Shown here: in pieces, positions 43,229-51,580 of the stretch
Numbering within the stretch: position 1 is the first letter of the stretch
How the letters are laid out: each line of letters starts with the position of its first letter
Source: Vibrio diazotrophicus
GTDB taxonomy: Bacteria > Pseudomonadota > Gammaproteobacteria > Enterobacterales > Vibrionaceae
Length of the DNA: 64,000 nt
Assembly: GCF_038452265.1 (NCBI RefSeq)
Contig: NZ_CP151842.1
Location: 1,984,001 to 2,048,000 of the forward strand
Reading direction: 5' to 3'
The notes under the pieces: generated by a model
The model's input: the letters and a program-made list of their open reading frames with translations, nothing else
Database searches by the model: none
What the model was told of the DNA's origin: nothing
Translations under genes and position numbers: made by a program

Positions 43229-44011
43229 TTATTGTTTTTTCTTAGCCCATACATGTATGTATCGGCCTAATGAGAGGTATGGCTCCTGACGACAAAATTT
43301 TCGTTCTAAAGCCAATACATCATCGTATTGGTATTCGCCCATGTTTTTCACATTGCCAATATAATCACTGAAACAGCGAATACCTGATTTTCCTTGTATC
43401 TCAAACCCTGCGTCCTCTATCCATTGGTACACTTCCGTAGGAAGTAATCCGGTTTGAGGTTGGAGCTTGAATCGTTTTCGATGCGGCATCCCCTCTAATA
43501 CATGAGGAATATTGCCACAAACCGCATTTTTATATACCAGCCCGTGATAGTTGTAGAACATGATAGACGCCATCCCTCCCGGCTTAACCTGATCTAACAA
43601 GTTTTCCAATGCAGGTTTAGGGTCTGCCAGCCATTCCATCACGGCATGAAACATCAGCACATCGACCGGTTCACTCAAATGCTCCTGAATTTTTTGTACA
43701 GGAGAATGAACCAGACGATATTGATCAAGCAAACCATGATTGGCAATATCCTGTTTGGCTAGATTGAGCATTTCAGAAGAAAGATCACACAAGGTGACAC
43801 GATGCCCAAGTTTGGCGATCTTCTGTGACATCTGTGCGAGTCCACCTCCTGCATCAAGGACATGCAATGGAGCTTCTGACTGGTCAAAATTTGTTAACAT
43901 CTGTATGAGATCTTCCCAAACAATGACTTGGCGGATTTCTCCTTTGTCAGAGCCATAGATGTTTTTTGCAAATTTGTGGGCAATATCGTCGAAATTGCGA
44001 TCTTCTGTCAC
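43229..44011 (-). CDS. cmoM: tRNA 5-carboxymethoxyuridine methyltransferase CmoM (SmtA)
   Basis: Methylates cmo5U34 in tRNA to the methyl ester mcmo5U. The 260-residue class I methyltransferase starts with DRNFDDIAHKFAKNIYGS, matching E. coli SmtA/CmoM, and has the SAM motif VLDAGGGLAQMSQKIAKLG and DVLMFHAVMEWLADP. Start appears to be GTG (44009-44011), preceded only by a weak ribosome-binding site. It heads the mukFEB operon. It acts after CmoA and CmoB (13067-14851). Confidence 0.95.
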   Translation of the reverse strand: MTEDRNFDDIAHKFAKNIYGSDKGEIRQVIVWEDLIQMLTNFDQSEAPLHVLDAGGGLAQMSQKIAKLGHRVTLCDLSSEMLNLAKQDIANHGLLDQYRLVHSPVQKIQEHLSEPVDVLMFHAVMEWLADPKPALENLLDQVKPGGMASIMFYNYHGLVYKNAVCGNIPHVLEGMPHRKRFKLQPQTGLLPTEVYQWIEDAGFEIQGKSGIRCFSDYIGNVKNMGEYQYDDVLALERKFCRQEPYLSLGRYIHVWAKKKQ

Positions 44012-44127
44012 GGCGGCTTGAGTTATGATAACGAATTCGTGCTGCTATTTTGTCATAGGAATAGCAGGAATAAAGAGGGTTTATTCCTTTTTATTATCAA
44101 GTGCTGTTTTTTCGGACTATTTTGTTT

Positions 44128-44919
44128 ATGTTTGAGCTGAAAAAGATTGTTTCATCCTTTTTAATGCCCTTGCCAGCACTGCTGATTGTGGGATTCATCG
44201 GCTTAATGCTGATTATGTTTACTGCCAAGCGTAAGACTGGCAGCCTAATCGTTTTATTTTCACTCACCAGTCTTTTCCTTATTTCGTTCCAACCAATATC
44301 AACTCGCTTATTGATGCCACTGGAGCGTCAATACTCTGCTTTCCTTCCTGTGGAAGGGGCAATTGACTATGTAATGGTATTAGGTAACGGCCATGTTGTT
44401 GACGACGATATACCGCCTACATCGGAACTTTCTCGTACTGCACTAATGCGTTTAGCCGAAGGTATACGCATCGTTCGCATGTACCCGGGGTCTAAACTGA
44501 TTCTTTCTGGCTATTCCGGCGGCAGTGAGTTCAGTCATGCTCGTATGCTGGCGCGTGTTGCTTTGGCTCTTGGCGTCGCAAAATCCGATATCGTGTTGTT
44601 GGAAACAGCTAAAGATACATGGGAAGAAGCAAGACAAGCCGCAGCTTTCGTGCAAAACAGAAAGCTCGTATTGGTTACTTCGGCTAGCCACATGGAAAGA
44701 GCAATTAAAGAGTTTGAATCGGCTGGGCTAAACCCCATTCCGGCGCCAACCAACTTTCTGGCGCAAGTAAACATCGCGCAACCTTGGGAAAAGTACACGC
44801 CTAAAGCACGTTATTTGGAACAAACAGAACGATTCTGGCACGAGAGTTTAGGTCAACTTTGGCAGGGTCTGCGTGACTATGTCGCTGGTTATGAAGAAAC
44901 CGTAACACAAAACCAGTAG
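44128..44919 (+). CDS. elyC: Envelope biogenesis factor ElyC (YcbC), DUF218
   Basis: A 263-residue inner-membrane protein with two N-terminal membrane helices (about 10-30 and 37-58), then a DUF218 domain with YVMVLGNGHVVDDDIPPTSELSRTALMR and LILSGYSGG. In E. coli ElyC is needed for normal peptidoglycan and lipid-carrier metabolism at low temperature. The ATG at 44128 matches the family start MFxLKK; a GTG at 44101 is upstream in frame. It is divergent from cmoM-mukFEB, the standard position. Confidence 0.92.
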   Translation: MFELKKIVSSFLMPLPALLIVGFIGLMLIMFTAKRKTGSLIVLFSLTSLFLISFQPISTRLLMPLERQYSAFLPVEGAIDYVMVLGNGHVVDDDIPPTSELSRTALMRLAEGIRIVRMYPGSKLILSGYSGGSEFSHARMLARVALALGVAKSDIVLLETAKDTWEEARQAAAFVQNRKLVLVTSASHMERAIKEFESAGLNPIPAPTNFLAQVNIAQPWEKYTPKARYLEQTERFWHESLGQLWQGLRDYVAGYEETVTQNQ

Positions 44920-44940
44920 TAATATTCACACTCTGTTAAG

Positions 44941-44962
44941 ACCCGCCTAGTGCGGGTTTTTT
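44941..44962 (+). terminator. Rho-independent terminator of elyC
   Basis: A 6-bp GC stem (ACCCGC with GCGGGT), 5-nt loop and six T follow the elyC stop. Confidence 0.88.
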
Positions 44963-45063
44963 CTTATCTTTACAGCACAATTTCCAAACAAATTAATCAG
45001 TAAATTTCATATAAAGCGCAATTATTGCTTAGACTTAGAAAAAGGCTGAACCGGAACTAAGCG

Positions 45064-45711
45064 ATGAAAGAAATTAAAGCATTCAATGACAAACGTGCTG
45101 AAATTTATTGGTGGCTTTCAGGTCTGTATACTCATGAGCTCACTACACAAGAGTTAGCACGTTATGATTCCCCAGAGATTCATAGCTTCTTAGCAGGTCT
45201 TGGTGAGAATGCGCATTTAGCAGAACCTAGCCAAACGTTCATTTCTGTCCTCGACCGGCTCCTCAAGCAACAGGATGCTCAAATTCAAATAGCCAACAGC
45301 TTTGATCATCTATTTTCAAAATGTGATGAAAATTCTGCACTACCCTATGCTTCACTCTATTTTGATAAATCTAAGCTTGTTGATATATCCCCAGCACAAG
45401 CGATTGCGGATCTGATGGAACAAAATGGCGTTCATGTACAGAAACAGGCAGATGAGTCTTATGATCATCTTTCTATCGAGTTGGATTTTCTTGGCCACCT
45501 AATTATCCGTTCGAATGAACTGGAAAAAGAGCCGCATATGGAGAAAGCACTTCAGTTTCAAGCAGACTATATCCGTAATCATTTACTGAGCTGGGTGCCA
45601 GAATTTTCTCTTCATTGCTCAAGTGTGGACAAATTAGGGTTTTATTCTTCAATCTCCGTATTATTAGTTGCTTTTCTACAACTTGATTTACATTACCTTA
45701 CTGGCGACTGA
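45064..45711 (+). CDS. torD: TorD-family chaperone
   Basis: A cytoplasmic all-helical chaperone that binds molybdoenzyme precursors, classically the TMAO reductase TorA, before cofactor insertion and Tat export. The 215-residue protein shows the family features RAEIYWWLSGLYTHELT, ENSALPYASLYFD and the hinge-like ELDFLGHLIIRS. No reductase gene is in the window, so the partner lies elsewhere. It stands alone between elyC and purR with its own terminator. Confidence 0.92.
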   Translation: MKEIKAFNDKRAEIYWWLSGLYTHELTTQELARYDSPEIHSFLAGLGENAHLAEPSQTFISVLDRLLKQQDAQIQIANSFDHLFSKCDENSALPYASLYFDKSKLVDISPAQAIADLMEQNGVHVQKQADESYDHLSIELDFLGHLIIRSNELEKEPHMEKALQFQADYIRNHLLSWVPEFSLHCSSVDKLGFYSSISVLLVAFLQLDLHYLTGD

Positions 45712-45784
45712 TTCTCGCCGACAGCTCATTTTAGGCAATGAATTGTGACTACCGTTGAGTTTGCGCTTATGATTTGTCGTTGCG

Positions 45785-45800
45785 AGCTAACCGTTTGCGG
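45785..45800. promoter_or_regulatory. Candidate PurR-box-like site
   Basis: AGCTAACCGTTTGCGG resembles the right half of the E. coli PurR box (CGTTTGCG core), with a degenerate left half. It lies about 190 bp upstream of purR, where autoregulation might act, but also before the torD terminator, which weakens the case. Confidence 0.25.
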
Positions 45801-45845
45801 TTTAAACTCAACAGCAAAAATATGATTAATCATTATTTAAAACGC

Positions 45846-45870
45846 AAACCGCTGTTTCAAAGCGGTTTTT
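45846..45870 (+). terminator. Rho-independent terminator of torD
   Basis: An 8-bp stem (AAACCGCT with AGCGGTTT), 7-nt loop and five T lie 135 bp after the torD stop. Confidence 0.78.
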
Positions 45871-45992
45871 GTGTTTTAGTGACTTTAGGCTAGAAGCTTT
45901 TCAACTTCGCCGCTGCTGAATCCGGCCAGTAATCGGGTTTGTTTGACCTAATAAAATTTAGCTAAAATCAGCAGTCAAAACAGGACAAATCT

Positions 45993-47003
45993 ATGGCTAC
46001 GATTAAAGACGTTGCTCGCTTAGCAGGCGTATCAACCACAACCGTATCACACGTTATTAATAAAACTCGCTTTGTAGCAGAAGCAACTCAAGAGAAAGTT
46101 CTTGAAGCAGTAAAAGAGCTAAACTACGCACCAAGTGCGGTAGCACGTAGCTTGAAATGCAATACAACACGTACTATCGGTATGTTGGTTACTCAATCCA
46201 CCAACCTATTCTTCTCTGAAGTTATCGACGGCGTAGAAAGCTACTGTTACCGACAAGGTTATACGCTAATTCTGTGTAACACGGGTGGTATTTACGAGAA
46301 GCAAAGAGACTACATTCGAATGCTGGCTGAAAAACGTGTCGATGGTATTCTGGTGATGTGTTCTGACTTCACTCCTGAACTATCAGAAATGCTTAATGCA
46401 CATGCTGACATTCCAAAAGTTATTATGGACTGGGGTCCAGAAGCGTCTAAAGCCGACAAGATTATCGACAACTCTGAACTAGGTGGCTACTTAGCAACTA
46501 AGTACCTTATCGACAGAGGACACAAAGACATCGCTTGCCTCAGCGGCCATTTAAACAAACTGGCTTGCCAGGAACGAATCGCTGGTTTCCGTCGCGCGAT
46601 GGGCGAAGCCAATCTAGAAGTAAATGATAACTGGATTCTAGAAGGCAACTTTGAGTGCGACACTGCCGTTTTAGCAGCCGATAAGATCATCGCAATGGAT
46701 AAAATGCCAACCGCAGTGTTCTGTTTTAACGACACCATGGCGCTGGGTCTAATGTCGCGTCTGCAACAGAAAGGTGTTCGTGTACCTGACGATATTTCTG
46801 TCATTGGTTACGACAACATTGAATTGGCTGAGTACTTCTCACCACCACTGACAACTATCCACCAACCGAAACGTCGTGTGGGTAAAAACGCTTTCGAAAT
46901 CCTGCTAGAACGCATTAAAGACAAAGAACACGAACGCCGTATCTTTGAAATGCATCCAGAAATCGTAGAACGCGATACAGTAAAAGATCTCACAAAAGAA
47001 TAA
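45993..47003 (+). CDS. purR: Purine repressor PurR
   Basis: A LacI-family repressor of purine synthesis genes that uses hypoxanthine or guanine as corepressor. The 336-residue protein has the N-terminal helix-turn-helix ATIKDVARLAGVSTTTVSHVINKTRFV, identical in most positions to E. coli PurR, the hinge YAPSAVARSLK, and effector-domain motifs (FFSEVIDGVE, CFNDTMALGLMSRLQ, GYDNIELAEYFSPPLTTI). AGGA precedes the ATG. Confidence 0.96.
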   Translation: MATIKDVARLAGVSTTTVSHVINKTRFVAEATQEKVLEAVKELNYAPSAVARSLKCNTTRTIGMLVTQSTNLFFSEVIDGVESYCYRQGYTLILCNTGGIYEKQRDYIRMLAEKRVDGILVMCSDFTPELSEMLNAHADIPKVIMDWGPEASKADKIIDNSELGGYLATKYLIDRGHKDIACLSGHLNKLACQERIAGFRRAMGEANLEVNDNWILEGNFECDTAVLAADKIIAMDKMPTAVFCFNDTMALGLMSRLQQKGVRVPDDISVIGYDNIELAEYFSPPLTTIHQPKRRVGKNAFEILLERIKDKEHERRIFEMHPEIVERDTVKDLTKE

Positions 47004-47017
47004 GTTACACTTAATAG

Positions 47018-47065
47018 AGCCCTAGAACTTCCTAGGGCTTGCGAGAAGTCTCTCGCAAAATTTTT
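47018..47065 (+). terminator. Tandem hairpins after purR
   Basis: A first stem (AGCCCTAG with CTAGGGCT, 47018-47039) has no T-run. A second (TTGCGAGA with TCTCGCAA, 47039-47058) is followed by AATTTTT. The second is the likely terminator. The two share one base, so they can form together only with that base unpaired in one stem. Confidence 0.75.
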
Positions 47066-47112
47066 CGATTGTAATAAAAACAGTAAACATAAAGTTCACT
47101 TTCTGAACTAAA

Positions 47113-47139
47113 ATCACATTTAGCGCACATAAATGTGAT
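47113..47139. promoter_or_regulatory. Inverted repeat upstream of the riboswitch
   Basis: Perfect 10-bp arms ATCACATTTA and TAAATGTGAT are separated by 7 nt. It lies about 40 bp before the riboswitch, where the tfoY promoter should be. The TCACA and TGTGA pentamers recall CRP half-sites but face outward, unlike a normal CRP site. A transcription-factor site is likely; identity unknown. Confidence 0.5.
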
Positions 47140-47176
47140 GCTAATTCAAGTTTTTGATTATTATTTTCAGTCTAGT

Positions 47177-47278
47177 GTCACGCACAGGGCAAACCATTTG
47201 AAAGGATGGGACGCAAAGCCTCCGGCCTAAACCAAACGATGTTCATTCATCACTGGTAGGTAGCGGGGTTGCCGATGG
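47177..47278 (+). ncRNA. Cyclic di-GMP-I riboswitch (GEMM-I, Vc2-like)
   Basis: The sequence matches the Vibrio Vc2 aptamer: CACGCACAGGGCAAACC at the 5' side, a GAAA tetraloop at 47200-47203 in the first hairpin, the conserved GGGACGCAAAGCCTCCGGCC core, the tetraloop receptor (CCTAAACC pairing near GGTAGG) and the closing GCGGGGTTGCCGATGG. It lies 111 nt ahead of tfoY, as in Vibrio cholerae. A terminator-like hairpin follows at 47288-47331, so the expression platform may act by transcription termination. Confidence 0.96.
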
Positions 47279-47287
47279 CAAAAATCT

Positions 47288-47331
47288 ATACATGAGTTGA
47301 CTATTGATTGACATACTTCATGTATTTTTTT
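47288..47331 (+). terminator. Riboswitch expression-platform terminator
   Basis: An 8-bp stem (ATACATGA with TCATGTAT) with a 22-nt loop runs directly into seven T. It sits between the aptamer and tfoY, so ligand-dependent folding could decide read-through. The stem is A+T-rich and the loop long, so it is weaker than a standard terminator. Confidence 0.65.
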
Positions 47332-47339
47332 GCTATTCT
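47308..47339 (+). promoter_or_regulatory. Possible promoter between riboswitch and tfoY
   Basis: TTGACA at 47308-47313 and an extended -10 element (TGCTATTCT, 47331-47339) lie downstream of the aptamer. Spacing is 20 bp, too long for an ideal pair, but an extended -10 can act alone. Transcripts from here would lack the riboswitch. In V. cholerae tfoY is reported to have several promoters, some outside riboswitch control. Confidence 0.4.
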
Positions 47340-47389
47340 CTCGGACCTGAATTTGGTGGCGTATTAGTTAATACACCGAGACTAACAGC

Positions 47390-47977
47390 ATGGATAAACC
47401 AGTACTAAAAGACTCAATGCGGCTTTTTGAGCAGCTAGGATGTGTGAAATCACGTTCTATGTTCGGAGGGTTCGGCATTTTCATCGACGACGCGATGTTC
47501 GCTCTAGTGGTTAACGACCGACTGCACATTCGCGCAGATGATCACTCCTCAAAAAATTTCCAGCAACAAGGATATGAACCTTACGTTTATAAGAAACGTG
47601 GTTTCCCTGTTGTTACAAAATATTTCGCTTTACCTGAAAATGCTTGGGAAACCCCAGAGCAGATTATTGAAGAGGCGAAACAGGCTTTAGAAGCAGCAAA
47701 GCAAGAACGTGAAACTCAAGCGAAAGCGAAACCCGATCGCCTTAAAGATCTGCCTAACATGCGTCTGGCTACAGAGCGTATGCTGAAAAAAGCAGGCATC
47801 GATTCTGTTGATATGCTTCAACAAAAAGGTGCACTCGCCGCGTTCAGAGCGGTACAAGAGACTCACAACACAACTGTTGGTTTAGAGTTACTTTGGGCAT
47901 TAGAAGGTGCAATTGAAGGTAAACACTGGTCGGTGATTCCTCAATCTCGTCGTGACGAGTTAATGCAGAAGCTTTAA
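47390..47977 (+). CDS. tfoY: TfoX/Sxy-family regulator TfoY
   Basis: A 195-residue regulator of the TfoX/Sxy family. The N-terminal TfoX domain (about 1-95) starts DSMRLFEQLGCVKSRSMFGGFGIFIDDAMFALV; the C-terminal helix-hairpin-helix-like TfoX_C domain is about 120-195 (LPNMRLATERMLKKAGIDSVDMLQQKGALAAFRAV). The riboswitch upstream identifies it as TfoY rather than the competence regulator TfoX. In Vibrio, TfoY drives dispersive motility and type VI secretion at low cyclic di-GMP. Confidence 0.93.
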   Translation: MDKPVLKDSMRLFEQLGCVKSRSMFGGFGIFIDDAMFALVVNDRLHIRADDHSSKNFQQQGYEPYVYKKRGFPVVTKYFALPENAWETPEQIIEEAKQALEAAKQERETQAKAKPDRLKDLPNMRLATERMLKKAGIDSVDMLQQKGALAAFRAVQETHNTTVGLELLWALEGAIEGKHWSVIPQSRRDELMQKL

Positions 47978-48000
47978 GTTAAAAACTTACCTTAAGTTTA

Positions 48001-48025
48001 AAAGCACTCTTTACGAGTGCTTTTT
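48001..48025 (+). terminator. Rho-independent terminator of tfoY
   Basis: A 9-bp stem (AAAGCACTC with GAGTGCTTT), 5-nt loop and T-run follow the tfoY stop. Confidence 0.9.
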
Positions 48026-48154
48026 GTTTTTCAGCAGCTTTCTGTATTTAAGAAAAGTGAACCCAGATTGAAATTAAAAATCGACTTTCCCTTTCTTATT
48101 AACCATAGATGAAGGACATTTAATAATAATGAGCCGACTATTTTGGAGTAATTA

Positions 48155-48838
48155 ATGAGTCGTAAACTGATACTGGGTTTAGTTTTAGTCGCTGTGGTTG
48201 TTTTTCTCGGTATTGAATTTAGCCAATATCTAACTCTTGAGAATGCAAAAGCTCAACAAGCAAACCTTTCTCACTACATTGAGCAAAACCTTCTCTACTC
48301 AGCGCTGATATATTTTGTTGCTTATGTGGTTATTACCGCCTTTTCCATTCCCGGCGCAGCGGTTGTCACTCTACTCGGAGCCGCTTTGTTTGGCTTTTGG
48401 TTTAGCCTTGCGTTAGTCTCTTTTGCAAGCACCATAGGGGCAACGCTCGCTTTTCTCAGCAGTCGTTACTTACTTAGAAATTGGGTTCAACAACGCTTCA
48501 GTGACAAACTCAACGCGATCAACACAGGTGTAAAAAAAGACGGTTCTTTCTATCTCTTTACACTAAGACTAATTCCCGTGTTCCCGTTCTTCCTTATCAA
48601 TCTACTGATGGGGCTTACACCTATTTCAACCGCTCGCTATTATTTAGTGAGTCAACTGGGCATGCTTCCGGGTACCGCTGTTTACCTTAACGCAGGCACA
48701 CAGTTAGCCGAGATAAAGACACTTGCAGGCATTGTTTCGCCAACGGTGTTGCTCTCTTTCGCCTTATTGGGAGTATTCCCTTTCATAGCTAAATGGTTAC
48801 TGTCTAAACTTCAAAAGAGAGCGATCACCAACGAGTAG
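48155..48838 (+). CDS. TVP38/TMEM64-family membrane protein
   Basis: A 227-residue inner-membrane protein of the DedA/VTT superfamily. It has about six membrane segments including the re-entrant-type motif YFVAYVVITAFSIPGAAVVTLLGAALFG and FTLRLIPVFPFFLINLLMGLTPIS. Family members move or flip lipids; the substrate here is unknown. GGAG precedes the ATG. Stop lies 1 bp before the next gene, so both are co-translated. Confidence 0.9.
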   Translation: MSRKLILGLVLVAVVVFLGIEFSQYLTLENAKAQQANLSHYIEQNLLYSALIYFVAYVVITAFSIPGAAVVTLLGAALFGFWFSLALVSFASTIGATLAFLSSRYLLRNWVQQRFSDKLNAINTGVKKDGSFYLFTLRLIPVFPFFLINLLMGLTPISTARYYLVSQLGMLPGTAVYLNAGTQLAEIKTLAGIVSPTVLLSFALLGVFPFIAKWLLSKLQKRAITNE

Positions 48839-48839
48839 T

Positions 48840-49151
48840 ATGAAAATATTCATAGCTCAGCACCCTGCTGAAGCACATATCGTGTACGGATTATTACGTC
48901 AGCAAAGCATTCCCTGCGAAGTAAGAGGGGAAACCCTTTTTAGCGTTCGTGGGGAAATTCCTTTTGACGAGTCTTCATCACCTTATGTCTGGCTGCTGAA
49001 CCTTAGCTTCATAAAACAATCAGAAGCCATTGTCCGTGACTACTTGCACCCTATAAACGGAAATGAGCCTGAATGGCGTTGTGAGCATTGTGGGGAACAA
49101 AACGAACCACAGTTCGGATTATGTTGGAACTGCGGCTCAGAGAACAATTAG
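48840..49151 (+). CDS. DUF2007-type small protein with C-terminal zinc ribbon
   Basis: A 103-residue cytoplasmic protein. The N-terminal DUF2007 domain (about 1-65; IAQHPAEAHIVYGLLRQQSIPCEVRGE) has a ferredoxin-like fold. A two-CxxC zinc finger follows at the C-terminus (WRCEHCGEQNEPQFGLCWNCGSE). Function unknown. It begins 1 bp after the TVP38-family gene and is probably translationally coupled to it. Confidence 0.85.
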   Translation: MKIFIAQHPAEAHIVYGLLRQQSIPCEVRGETLFSVRGEIPFDESSSPYVWLLNLSFIKQSEAIVRDYLHPINGNEPEWRCEHCGEQNEPQFGLCWNCGSENN

Positions 49152-49158
49152 AGAACGG

Positions 49159-49974
49159 CTACGCTTTCAGCGTTAACTGTTTGTTGATGAAGTCGATAGA
49201 AACGCGGTTAAAGACTTCCGGCTGCTCGATATTACATACGTGGCCGCAATTGGGAATTTCCCAAAGCTCACTTTTCTCATGCATAGCAACCATATCTTTA
49301 ACTGGCTGAATAAACATATAGTCACGCTCCCCCATCAAATATAAGGTTGGAATCGGTAACTCTTTGTCACGGAAGCAACGCATCATTGGATTGATTTCTG
49401 CGCCAAGCGTAAACCAGCGCTTAAACTCCTTCTGGCAGAGTTTCTTTGCTTCTCTAACGAATAAATTGCGAGATTGCTTTTGGCTACGCTGAGGCATCAC
49501 GATGTAAGCAAATAGACGATAGAGCCACATGTACGGCACGAAATTCTTACTTATATGCCCGAGCTTAACCAGTATTTGCGAACGCACATTTAGACGAGTA
49601 ACAGCACCACCCAACACCATAGAACTGACTCGCTCAGTGGCAAGCTCTGCAAGGTTGCGAACAATAATGGTACCCAATGACATGCCAACAAAATGCGCAG
49701 ATTGAATCTTTAGGTGGTCGAGCACTCGCAACACATCTAATGTCACTGACTTAAACGTGTACTTGTTGCGGATTAAGTCTTTGATAAGCTGGGGTGATTT
49801 ACCGTGACCACGCAAATCGACGAATAGCAAATTGAAGTGCTGCTTATACGCTTTAATTTGCTTAAACCAAATGGCCGAACTACCTCCAGCACCATGAACA
49901 AATACCACCCACTCTTTACTCGTAGGATGATGGTAAGTTTTATGAAAAAGCATGCTTTGAAGCATTGATACCAC
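49159..49974 (-). CDS. Alpha/beta-fold hydrolase
   Basis: A 271-residue hydrolase. The oxyanion-hole motif VFVHGAGGSSAIWF is at about 24-37, nucleophile elbow GMSLG with Ser99, an acidic residue in YLMGERDYMF, and the catalytic histidine in NCGHVCNIEQPEVF near the C-terminus, so the triad looks complete. A cap domain lies between (about 125-200). Substrate unknown. It converges on the DUF2007 gene with only 7 bp between stops. Confidence 0.88.
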   Translation of the reverse strand: MVSMLQSMLFHKTYHHPTSKEWVVFVHGAGGSSAIWFKQIKAYKQHFNLLFVDLRGHGKSPQLIKDLIRNKYTFKSVTLDVLRVLDHLKIQSAHFVGMSLGTIIVRNLAELATERVSSMVLGGAVTRLNVRSQILVKLGHISKNFVPYMWLYRLFAYIVMPQRSQKQSRNLFVREAKKLCQKEFKRWFTLGAEINPMMRCFRDKELPIPTLYLMGERDYMFIQPVKDMVAMHEKSELWEIPNCGHVCNIEQPEVFNRVSIDFINKQLTLKA

Positions 49975-50072
49975 TTAATTTAAACCAAAGAAGATGGCAC
50001 GAGGTTACCACAGACTGACCTTTCAAGGTGATTGGAGTTGTTAAAAAATGTCTTCCAAAGTCGACCAGATCA

Positions 50073-50098
50073 AAAACAGAGCGCTAAGGCTCTGTTTT
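50073..50098. terminator. Terminator of glgA
   Basis: A perfect 10-bp stem (AAAACAGAGC with GCTCTGTTTT) and 6-nt loop lie just after the glgA stop at 50114. The flanking T-tract is built into the stem on both strands. Confidence 0.82.
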
Positions 50099-50113
50099 TA
50101 TTCAAGTGAACTT

Positions 50114-51580
50114 TCAGTCAAAAATTGCGTAGTGATACATTTTCACATATTCCAACGCGGATTCTCGCCAACTAAAGTCACATCTCATCGCTCGTTGCTG
50201 AACTTCTAACAGTAAATCTGGATGTTGCAAATAGAACAGCAGAGCTCGTTGCATGGTGATAAGCAGAGCCTCTGGTGACGGTTCTTGGAAACCAAACCCC
50301 GTCGCTTCGCTAGGGTATTTGTCATAGTCTAATACCGTGTCTTTGAGACCGCCGACTTCACGTACGATTGGCAGCGTGCCATACGCCATGCTGTAGATTT
50401 GGTTTAGACCACACGCTTCAAATTCAGAAGGCATTAAGAAGAAATCCGAACCTGCTTCAACAAGGTGTGCATATCGGTTGCTGTACGCCTCAACAAACGC
50501 AAATTGCGTAGGGTGAGCGCTCGCTATTTTGTGCAGTTGAGCAGCCACTTCTGGCTCCCCTGTACCCACAATGACCAACTGAACATCGTTGTGCAGAAAC
50601 TTCTCCAAAATAGGAAGAATGTAGTGAAAACCTTTCTGGTGAGTCAGCCGACATACCATACCAAACATTGGGACATCACGCTGCGGTAGCTGCAACTCTT
50701 CTTGCAATACTTTCTTGCTGGCAAGCTTACCCTTCTTCAATGATTTCGCGTCATCGGAGTAGACTTCAGGCAAGTAGGTATCCGTTCTTGGGTTCCACTC
50801 GCTATAATCACAGCCATTAACGATGCCATGTAAATCACGGGCACGGCGCACAAAGTCATCAACTAAACCATGAGAGCCAAGAGGAGTAAGAAGCTCTGAC
50901 GCGTAATTCGGGCTAACCGCATTTACTTTGTCTGCAAATGCAATACCTGCTTTGAGCATACTGATATGGTCGTGACCATATTCAAGAAATTCCATACCAG
51001 TGAGGTTGAGTTCTGGAATCACTTCCAGTTGATGATGCGAGAACACACCTTTAAACATCGCATTGTGGATGGTAATGACGCTTTTCACACCAGCGAAATA
51101 CGGGTCATCTTTGAAGCGAGTCTTCAATAGAAAAGGCACTAGACCCGTATGCCAGTCATTGGCATGAATGATGTCTGGCTTGATTCCTAACTTAGGTAAC
51201 ACATCCAAACAAGCAGAGGAGAAAAAGCCAAAGCGCTCCCCGTTGTCATGGTAAGCTTGATTACGTTCCGCATATAGCTCAGGGCGGTCAAAGTAGGCAT
51301 CGCAATCAATAAGATAAATCGGTACGCCTTCCAGTTCTGTTTGGCGAACCTGATAACGAATATGAGGCCAATGAGTGAGTTCTGTTTCGAGAATCACTGG
51401 CGATGAGTTTTTGTCTGGTACCGTGCGGTAGCCAGGTAAAACAATGGCGACTTGATGACCGAGTTCCAGCAAGGCTTTTGGCAGAGCCTTGGCTACATCA
51501 GCCAAGCCTCCACTTTTTACTAGTCCTTGAACTTCTGAAACGGTAAACCACACATTGAGTTGTTCCTTTCTAGAATCCAA
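50114..51580 (-). CDS. glgA: Glycogen synthase
   Basis: A GT5 glycosyltransferase that adds glucose from ADP-glucose to glycogen. The 488-residue protein has the ADP-glucose-binding KSGGLADVAKALPKAL near the N-terminus, IIHANDWHTGLVPF and the C-terminal FFLMPSEFEACGLNQIYSMAYGTLPIVREVGGL with the catalytic glutamates. It overlaps the glgC end by 11 bp, so synthesis is coupled to the pyrophosphorylase. Confidence 0.96.
   Translation of the reverse strand: MDSRKEQLNVWFTVSEVQGLVKSGGLADVAKALPKALLELGHQVAIVLPGYRTVPDKNSSPVILETELTHWPHIRYQVRQTELEGVPIYLIDCDAYFDRPELYAERNQAYHDNGERFGFFSSACLDVLPKLGIKPDIIHANDWHTGLVPFLLKTRFKDDPYFAGVKSVITIHNAMFKGVFSHHQLEVIPELNLTGMEFLEYGHDHISMLKAGIAFADKVNAVSPNYASELLTPLGSHGLVDDFVRRARDLHGIVNGCDYSEWNPRTDTYLPEVYSDDAKSLKKGKLASKKVLQEELQLPQRDVPMFGMVCRLTHQKGFHYILPILEKFLHNDVQLVIVGTGEPEVAAQLHKIASAHPTQFAFVEAYSNRYAHLVEAGSDFFLMPSEFEACGLNQIYSMAYGTLPIVREVGGLKDTVLDYDKYPSEATGFGFQEPSPEALLITMQRALLFYLQHPDLLLEVQQRAMRCDFSWRESALEYVKMYHYAIFD

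Noticed and set aside
47113..47139. Standard CRP site
   Set aside because: TCACA and TGTGA are in the reversed order and 17 bp apart, which does not fit TGTGA-N6-TCACA.
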